Positions 5,795 to 10,114 of a stretch of 10,114 nt of DNA are shown in pieces (position 1 is the stretch's first letter; each line of letters starts with the position of its first letter). This DNA comes from GCA-003244245 sp036494005 (lineage in GTDB: Bacteria; Actinomycetota; Actinomycetes; Mycobacteriales; Pseudonocardiaceae). The DNA is taken from the NCBI GenBank assembly GCA_036494005.1, contig DASXOV010000138.1, positions 1 to 10,114 on the forward strand, read 5' to 3'. The notes beneath the pieces are model-generated. The model saw only the letters and a program-made list of their open reading frames with translations, made no database searches and had not been told where the DNA came from. Position numbers and translations under genes: made by a program.

Positions 5795-6820
5795 ATGATC
5801 GAAACAGAGTTCCGAACTGAGACACTGCCCCCGGTGGACCGGTTCGCCTCCTGGTATGAGCTGGCGTGCCAATCGCTGATGGGGACCAGGATCCACGCGG
5901 ACAACTTGGCCGATTTTCCCGCCACCGTGCGCATGCTGCACCTCGGTGCGGTGGAGGTGTCCCAGGAGACGTTCCCGGCATTGCAGGTGGAGCGCACGGC
6001 CAAGCTGATCCGGAGATCGGACCCCGATCAGATCCACCTGGCATTCTTCCTGTCCGGCAACGGCGGATTCACTCGCGCCGACCGGGAGATCGCGGTCACC
6101 ACGCAGCACCTCATGGTCTACGACACCTGGCGACCCTTCCGGGCCTGGAACGCCCCCACCCACGGGAACACCTGCACCATCATGCGAGTCCAGGTCCCGC
6201 GGGCGCTGCTCTCGCTACCCCCGAACGCGGTCGACCAGCTGACCGGGCGGCGGCTTTCCAGATCCGGGGGGCTTGGCCGCCTGGTAACCCGATGCCTTCG
6301 GGAGTTGATCAATAACACGGCCCGATATCGGCCCGACGATGCCCCTCGCCTGGAGACCTTCACCCTGGACCTGCTGGTCGCACTGCTGGCTCACGAACTC
6401 GACTCCGAAACCTCACTACCGATCGAAACCCGCCAGCACACCCTGATGGCCCAGATTCATGACTTCATCCATCGGAACCTGGCCGACCCGGCTCTCTCAC
6501 CGGCCTTGATCGCCACGGCGCATCATATCTCCACCCGCCACCTGCACCGGATCTTCCACAATCATGGCCTCTCAGTGGCAGGACTGATCCGTCAACGCCG
6601 ACTCGAACGCTGCCATCACGACCTCGGCAACCCCCAACTGCGCTCTCTACCCATCCAAGCCATCGCCGCCCGCTGGGGATTCAACGACAACGCCCACTTC
6701 AGCCGCCTCTTCCGCGCCACCTACGGCATACCACCCCGTGACTACCGACATTTCGTACAACCCACTGCAGGTGGGCACACACCGTCAACAACTGTGCACA
6801 CCGATCCAACAGATCGGTGA
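5795..6820 (+). CDS. AraC-family transcriptional regulator
   Basis: This 341-residue protein has an N-terminal sensing domain (about 10-200) with the look of the AraC-binding-like cupin domain, for example SDPDQIHLAFFLSGNGG and VYDTWRPFRAW. The C-terminal AraC DNA-binding domain carries two helix-turn-helix units. The first is in LSPALIATAHHISTRHLHRIF (234-254 region), the second at 287-318 with IAARWGFNDNAHFSRLFR and the family end GIPPRDYR. It probably activates or represses a nearby promoter on binding a small molecule. The neighbouring mycothiol-dependent enzyme gene is a candidate target by position only. The ATG at 5795 is chosen because it matches the beginning of the sensing domain. 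GTG 5780 and TTG 5786 are in-frame alternatives, and no Shine-Dalgarno is strong (GGGG at 5782-5785). A short Thr/Pro-rich tail follows the DNA-binding domain. Confidence 0.9.
   Translation: MIETEFRTETLPPVDRFASWYELACQSLMGTRIHADNLADFPATVRMLHLGAVEVSQETFPALQVERTAKLIRRSDPDQIHLAFFLSGNGGFTRADREIAVTTQHLMVYDTWRPFRAWNAPTHGNTCTIMRVQVPRALLSLPPNAVDQLTGRRLSRSGGLGRLVTRCLRELINNTARYRPDDAPRLETFTLDLLVALLAHELDSETSLPIETRQHTLMAQIHDFIHRNLADPALSPALIATAHHISTRHLHRIFHNHGLSVAGLIRQRRLERCHHDLGNPQLRSLPIQAIAARWGFNDNAHFSRLFRATYGIPPRDYRHFVQPTAGGHTPSTTVHTDPTDR
6799..6819 (+). terminator. Hairpin overlapping the AraC gene's stop codon
   Basis: CACCGATC-CAACA-GATCGGTG is a perfect 8-bp stem with a 5-nt loop that covers the first two bases of the stop codon (6818-6820). 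It could end or stabilise the transcript, or act as a protein-binding palindrome. No T-run follows. Confidence 0.4.
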
Positions 6821-6848
6821 CTGGTCGCTGCCATGATCTCTAGGTCTG

Positions 6849-6895
6849 CACCTGTATCCCGGCGGTACCCGCGGGGGGTCCGCCGGGAGCAGGTG
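6849..6895. terminator. Bidirectional terminator-like hairpin between convergent genes
   Basis: Nested arms pair across this segment: CACCTG (6849-6854) with CAGGTG (6890-6895), CCCGGCGG (6858-6865) with CCGCCGGG (6880-6887), and ACCC (6867-6870) with GGGT (6876-6879). That is 18 base pairs interrupted by a small internal loop and a bulge. It sits between the ends of the AraC gene (+) and the phospholipase gene (-), the expected place for a shared terminator. Neither side has a T-run. Confidence 0.65.
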
Positions 6896-6947
6896 ACTGC
6901 GGCAGGCGTGAGCCAGAATTTCCTTCCGGCAACCATCCAGGATTGGT

Positions 6948-7976
6948 TCACAAGGTCAGCCCCGAACTCGTCGACGGGAACCCTTCGGCCGAGCGCTTGG
7001 ACGATGGCCGCCGATCACCCATCCGATCATTCATTTTGATCACATTGGAAACCAATTTCCGGGGCTGCTCGAAGTAGTCCAGAATAACAATTCCAATGCG
7101 CTCTTTAGTGAGCCCCGACAGATAGACGTTGAGATACTCGTTTATAGTTTTCGAATACCGGTTCGCCGTCATTCCGACAGCGCTCGCAAATGTAATATAT
7201 AGATCCCCGCGATCACCTCGCCGCGCTTCGTCCATATGGGCGACTATACAGTCGTATTTATTGTCCTCCCCCGGGTTGAGATAGCAATCCTCGACATCAT
7301 AGGTCAGAGTTGCAACGCTTCGGAAATGCTGATTCTTCGGCCAATTTGTAAAATCAGAACCGACATCCTGAGTGGCTTCAAATCTCCGCAGCAAGACAAT
7401 CTTGCCGCGAATCTCCCCCAATGTCGTTTCCGGCGTGAGGACACGATTATCAGCGACAGAGTCGACATCGGGAGCAGGAGCGGGAAAATTATAGAACAGT
7501 GATGGGTCGTCGACATGCTGCCACGTTCTCGCCTTGAATGCCTCCTCAAAGGAGTCCGATCGGATCACCCAGTTCTCCGGATCTCGCCTGAACTTTCCAA
7601 ATGCCTCAGATGGAGCGAATCTTCCCAGGACACTGTCGAAGCGACCTTCTTCTTTGACCGACATCAAGATAGCTTCGGTAGGATACGTCTTGAGAAAATT
7701 AGAACAAATTCCCAGAATGTCCGCGTAGCTCTTCTCCATGTGTACGGCGTTGTGATGAGCGAAGAGGTTGTCCTGATAATGGGCAAGCCTGATGTCAAGA
7801 AAGCGTATCCCTGCATTCAACTGGTCAGTCAGATCCAAGTTTTGGGTTTTGGCAAATCCAAGAGGGCCGTCGATACTACACGAATCGTGGGTTCCCGGAA
7901 TACTCAATGCCGTCACCCGAGTATCATCGGAAATTTCGCCCATCCAGGAACTATGAGAAATCAATTCGTCCACCAC
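6948..7976 (-). CDS. Phosphatidylinositol-specific phospholipase C (X-domain)
   Basis: This 342-residue protein aligns by eye with Bacillus PI-PLC, which cleaves phosphatidylinositol to diacylglycerol and cyclic inositol phosphate. Seen are ALSIPGTHDS with catalytic H30 and D31, GIRFLDIR with D61 and R63, the second catalytic histidine in FAHHNAVHM (H75), AILMSVKEE (K108), GKIVLLRRF (191-199) and IVILDYFE (D300). All catalytic positions I know are present. Family members are usually secreted, but this one begins VVDELISHSSWMGEISDD with no signal peptide. A TGA directly precedes the first GTG, so no longer start in this frame exists. GGAGG (7984-7980) favours the second GTG at 7973 (6-nt spacing) over 7976 (3 nt). 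GC content is about 43-55 % in lines counted against about 70 % around it, which suggests acquisition from another genome. The tail after about residue 315 is low-complexity and basic. Confidence 0.9.
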   Translation of the reverse strand: MVDELISHSSWMGEISDDTRVTALSIPGTHDSCSIDGPLGFAKTQNLDLTDQLNAGIRFLDIRLAHYQDNLFAHHNAVHMEKSYADILGICSNFLKTYPTEAILMSVKEEGRFDSVLGRFAPSEAFGKFRRDPENWVIRSDSFEEAFKARTWQHVDDPSLFYNFPAPAPDVDSVADNRVLTPETTLGEIRGKIVLLRRFEATQDVGSDFTNWPKNQHFRSVATLTYDVEDCYLNPGEDNKYDCIVAHMDEARRGDRGDLYITFASAVGMTANRYSKTINEYLNVYLSGLTKERIGIVILDYFEQPRKLVSNVIKMNDRMGDRRPSSKRSAEGFPSTSSGLTL

Positions 7977-8084
7977 TCACCTCCGGTGATCGGCCTCCCG
8001 GCGCTACGGACCACCTTACATGCAGCTGCTGGTCTCTATTTGACGTAAGTACCGGTGGTAACGATGCGGACATGCGCGGGGCAG

Positions 8085-8119
8085 CAGGGACCGCACCCGG
8101 ATGATCGGCCCGGTCCCTG
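8085..8119. repeat. 9-bp perfect inverted repeat
   Basis: CAGGGACCG (8085-8093) and CGGTCCCTG (8111-8119) are exact reverse complements around a 17-nt loop. Because the flanking genes diverge, it is not an obvious terminator for either. It may be an operator, a leader hairpin or the terminator of a lost gene. Confidence 0.4.
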
Positions 8120-8204
8120 GACCTCCGCGTCGCCCTGGCGTGGGGTCCGGCCTGGCCGCTCGACAGCACGACCCACCCACAACTGAGGCCGACGACGGAC
8201 TCCT

Positions 8205-8258
8205 GAGTCTCTGTTGCACTGAGCGAGCACAAGTGATCACTCACTGCAACAGACACTC
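8205..8258. promoter_or_regulatory. 54-bp imperfect palindrome upstream of the Calvin-cycle genes
   Basis: Two 21-nt arms (8205-8225 and 8238-8258) are reverse complements at 18 of 21 positions. The core is CTGTTGCACTGAG (8211-8223) against CTCACTGCAACAG (8240-8252), with 12 of 13 matching. The right part includes the perfect palindrome AGTGATCACT (8232-8241). It lies about 105-160 bp before the fructose bisphosphatase start, where an activator or repressor site would be expected. LysR-type CbbR controls many cbb operons, but no cbbR gene is visible and the motif is not a clear T-N11-A site. Confidence 0.45.
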
Positions 8259-8302
8259 CTTGGCCACCCCGGACTTTCCTGGCAAGATCACACGGCAACC
8301 CC

Positions 8303-8313
8303 CAGTGCAACAG
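8303..8313. promoter_or_regulatory. Third half-site of the upstream palindrome
   Basis: CAGTGCAACAG is the exact reverse complement of CTGTTGCACTG at 8211-8221 and differs by one base from the arm at 8242-8252. Three copies within about 100 bp suggest a multi-site regulatory region; alternatively the outer two could be relics of mobile-element ends, though no target-site duplication is seen. Confidence 0.35.
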
Positions 8314-8363
8314 CACCGATGTCGAGGCACGAGATCCGCCTAGGCCTGAATCTGAAGGACCCG

Positions 8364-9434
8364 ATGCTCACTGACCGTACGACGCTCACCCAGTTCCTGA
8401 TCGAGGAGCGGCGCCGCTACCCGGGCGCGAGCGGAGAGCTGAACTCGCTCATCCTCGACGTCGCGCTCGCGTGCAAGGCGATCTCCAAACGGGTGGCCTA
8501 CGGTGCGCTGGGCGGTGTGCTCGGGTCCGCGACGACCACCAACGTCCAGGGTGAGACGCAGCAGAAACTCGACCTGGTCGCGAACGATCTGTTCCTGCGC
8601 GCCAACGAATGGGGCGGTCTCGTCTCCGGGATGGTGTCCGAGGAGCTGGAGGCACCGTATCCGATCCCGGAGCGCTACCCGCGGGGCAAGTACCTCTTGG
8701 CGTTCGACCCACTCGACGGTTCGTCGAACATCGACGTGAACGTCTCCGTCGGCAGCATCTTCTCCATCCTGCGCGCCAGGAATCCGGGCGCGGACGCTGC
8801 CGCGGAGGACTTCCTGCAGCCCGGGTCGGAGCAGGTCTGCGCCGGGTACGCGATCTACGGCCCCACAACGATGATCGTCTTGACCGTCGGCACGGGGGTG
8901 TACGGCTTCACGCTCGAGCCGCAGCTCGGCGAGTTCATCCTGACCCATCCGACGATCCAGGTTCCCGCCGCCGCGAAGGAATTTGCGATCAACGCCTCGA
9001 ACAGCCGGTTCTGGGAGCCGGCGGTGACGCGCTACGTCGACGAGTGCCTCGCGGGCAGTACCGGCCCTCGGGGCAAGGACTTCAACATGCGCTGGGTCGC
9101 GTCGCTCGTCGCGGAGACGCACCGCATCCTCACCCGCGGCGGCGTGTTCCTCTATCCGCGTGACACCAAGGACTCGGCGAAACCGGGACGGCTGCGGCTG
9201 CTCTACGAAGCGAATCCGGTGGCCTTCATCATGGAGCAGGCTGGTGGTCTCGCGAGCACCGGGCGTGGCCGAATCCTCGACATCGCCCCGGAGGACCTGC
9301 ACCAGCGCGTCGCATTCATTTTCGGCGCACGCGAGGAGGTCGAACGCATCGAGCAGTACCACCGCGACCACAACGTGGTCCACGACCACGCGCCGCTCTA
9401 CGGCACGCGTGGCCTGTTCCGTACCAACGACTGA
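8364..9434 (+). CDS. fbp: Fructose-1,6-bisphosphatase, class I
   Basis: This 356-residue cytosolic enzyme hydrolyses fructose 1,6-bisphosphate to fructose 6-phosphate in gluconeogenesis and the Calvin cycle. Hallmarks are NVQGETQQKLDLVAND (60-75), the metal ligands in SEE (92-94) and DPLDGSSNID (115-124), KDFNMRW (238-244), and RLRLLYEANPVAFIMEQAGG in its parts (276-295), which binds the sugar phosphate. The ATG at 8364 is chosen because GAAGGA (8354-8359) lies 4 nt upstream and MLTDRTTLTQFLIEE lines up with the usual class I N-terminus. The ATG at 8319 is in frame and would add 15 residues but lacks a Shine-Dalgarno. Phosphoribulokinase follows 18 nt after the stop in the same frame. The pairing suggests this copy is the Calvin-cycle form (often called cbbF) rather than a housekeeping gluconeogenic enzyme; actinomycetes commonly use the class II GlpX enzyme for that. 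Confidence 0.95.
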   Translation: MLTDRTTLTQFLIEERRRYPGASGELNSLILDVALACKAISKRVAYGALGGVLGSATTTNVQGETQQKLDLVANDLFLRANEWGGLVSGMVSEELEAPYPIPERYPRGKYLLAFDPLDGSSNIDVNVSVGSIFSILRARNPGADAAAEDFLQPGSEQVCAGYAIYGPTTMIVLTVGTGVYGFTLEPQLGEFILTHPTIQVPAAAKEFAINASNSRFWEPAVTRYVDECLAGSTGPRGKDFNMRWVASLVAETHRILTRGGVFLYPRDTKDSAKPGRLRLLYEANPVAFIMEQAGGLASTGRGRILDIAPEDLHQRVAFIFGAREEVERIEQYHRDHNVVHDHAPLYGTRGLFRTND

Positions 9435-9440
9435 GCGAAA

Positions 9441-9455
9441 AGGGGAAGCGCCATC
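9441..9455 (+). promoter_or_regulatory. Shine-Dalgarno and non-canonical ATC start of phosphoribulokinase
   Basis: AGGGG (9441-9445) is followed by 7 nt and then ATC (9453-9455), exactly where family members have ATG before Ser. The codons between the previous stop (9432-9434) and this point are GCG AAA AGG GGA AGC GCC, so none is a standard start. The first in-frame GTG and ATG are at 9513 and 9516, beyond the P-loop. Confidence 0.6.
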
Positions 9456-10114
9456 TCAGCCAGACACCCGATCATCGCCATCACCGGCTCCTCGGGCGCC
9501 GGGACGACATCGGTGATGCGCACCTTCGAGCAGATCTTCCGGCGTGAGCAGGTCAATGCGGTGCTCATCGAGGGCGACAGCTTCCACCGGTACGACCGCA
9601 CCGAGATGAAAGCCAAGATGGCCGAGAATACAGTGAGCGGTGAGCACACGCTCAGCCACTTCGGCCCGGAAGCGAACCTCTTCGAGGATCTTGAGGAGCT
9701 GTTTCGGCAATACGGTGAGAACGGCTGCGGCCGTGTGCGCAAGTACCTGCACGACGACGAGGAGGCGGCGCCTTATGCGCAGTCACCCGGCACGTTCACG
9801 CCCTGGGATGATCTGCCCGCCGACTCGGATCTCCTCTTCTACGAAGGGCTGCACGGAGCGGTCGCGACCGACAAGGTTGACGTCGCCCAGCACGTGGACC
9901 TGCGGATTGGCGTCGTTCCGGTGATCAACCTGGAGTGGGTCCAGAAGCTGCAACGCGACAAGGCGAAACGGGGATACTCCACCGAGGCGGTGACCGACAC
10001 GATTCTGCGCCGCATGCCCGACTACGTGAACTACATCTGCCCGCAGTTCTCCCGCACGCACGTCAACTTCCAGCGTGTGCCGGTCGTCGACACATCCAAC
10101 CCGTTCATCGCCCG
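9453..10114 (+). CDS. cbbP: Phosphoribulokinase, class I (bacterial octameric type), 3' end outside window
   Basis: This enzyme phosphorylates ribulose 5-phosphate with ATP to ribulose 1,5-bisphosphate, the CO2 acceptor of RuBisCO, and is essentially diagnostic of the Calvin cycle. The 220 visible codons are open without a stop and reach the conserved VPVVDTSNPFIA, so about 70 residues remain outside. With ATC as residue 1, the P-loop GSSGAGTT is at 12-19 and EGDSFHRYDR gives D42, H45 and R49. FYEGLHG gives E131, and QKLQRDKAKRGY gives K165, R168, D169 and R173, the same numbers as in the Rhodobacter sphaeroides enzyme as I recall them. This supports 9453 as the true N-terminus despite its ATC codon. 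It resembles the proteobacterial octameric form more than the plant/cyanobacterial one. It is cotranscribed with fructose bisphosphatase by position (18-nt gap). The missing standard start may reflect AUC initiation, TGA readthrough or a base error. Confidence 0.93.
   Translation, partial: MSARHPIIAITGSSGAGTTSVMRTFEQIFRREQVNAVLIEGDSFHRYDRTEMKAKMAENTVSGEHTLSHFGPEANLFEDLEELFRQYGENGCGRVRKYLHDDEEAAPYAQSPGTFTPWDDLPADSDLLFYEGLHGAVATDKVDVAQHVDLRIGVVPVINLEWVQKLQRDKAKRGYSTEAVTDTILRRMPDYVNYICPQFSRTHVNFQRVPVVDTSNPFIA

Larger units (their letters stand above)
7977..8363. other. 387-bp divergent intergenic region
   Basis: This region lies between the divergent phospholipase and fructose bisphosphatase genes, so it should hold both promoters. 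None stands out: TTGACG at 8040-8045 is -35-like, but no matching -10 follows. It contains the hairpin at 8085-8119, the imperfect palindrome at 8205-8258 and an extra half-site at 8303-8313. Short frames on both strands show no recognisable protein. Confidence 0.5.

Noticed and set aside
8211..8313. Small transposable element (MITE) bounded by exact 11-bp inverted ends
   Set aside because: The flanking bases show no target-site duplication and a third internal copy of the end sequence argues for a multi-site regulatory region instead.
7951..8316. 121-codon reverse-strand frame over the divergent intergenic region
   Set aside because: It overlaps the start of the phospholipase gene, shows no recognised domain and runs through the inverted repeats.
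8340..9389. 349-codon open frame on the reverse strand across fructose bisphosphatase
   Set aside because: It is the mirror of a strongly conserved gene in high-GC DNA; its composition (D, R, E, V repeats) is typical of such shadows.

Overview
The window is high-GC bacterial DNA (about 65-70 % G+C by eye) with strongly GC-biased third codon positions, Shine-Dalgarno-led genes and GTG/TTG starts. A mycothiol-dependent-enzyme-type protein, an Ogt/thioredoxin/DHA2 set and a cysteine-cluster pentapeptide protein of actinobacterial type point to an actinomycete. The right end carries two Calvin-Benson-Bassham genes, so the organism may be a facultative autotroph; Pseudonocardia-like actinomycetes are one guess, but the genus cannot be settled from sequence alone.

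Layout. 1-127 (-): 5' end of a PadR-family regulator, with a promoter and three CAACTA repeats in phase upstream (250-285). 423-983 (+): methylated-DNA-protein cysteine methyltransferase. 1120-1488 (+): thioredoxin-fold protein with an atypical CRSC active site. 1489-1925: 437 bases without a convincing gene, holding one operator-like palindrome. 1926-4714 (+): three closely packed genes, a DHA2 (14-helix) efflux transporter with a tandem-duplicated Ala/Thr/Pro tail, a cysteine-cluster pentapeptide-repeat protein on a TTG start, and a 124-residue protein of unknown function. 4795-5589 (+): maleylpyruvate isomerase/DinB-like mycothiol-dependent enzyme. 5795-6820 (+): AraC-family regulator. 6799-6895: two hairpins at the convergent junction. 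6948-7976 (-): phosphatidylinositol-specific phospholipase C, far lower in GC (about 43-55 % in the lines counted) and probably acquired. 7977-8363: divergent intergenic region with a 54-bp imperfect palindrome. 8364-9434 (+): class I fructose-1,6-bisphosphatase. 9453-10114 (+, cut by the window edge): phosphoribulokinase.

The most unusual feature is the phosphoribulokinase. Its catalytic residues are all present, and when the ATC at 9453 is counted as residue 1 they fall on the residue numbers of the Rhodobacter sphaeroides enzyme. Yet there is no ATG, GTG or TTG in frame between the fructose bisphosphatase stop and the P-loop. A good Shine-Dalgarno (AGGGG) sits 7 nt before that ATC. AUC initiation, in-frame readthrough of the TGA (both genes share a frame) or a one-base change or error are the three explanations. 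Fructose bisphosphatase and phosphoribulokinase would act together in regeneration and phosphorylation of the CO2 acceptor, and the upstream palindromes are candidate control sites. The other genes look like ordinary accessory functions (DNA repair, redox, efflux, detoxification) with local regulators.
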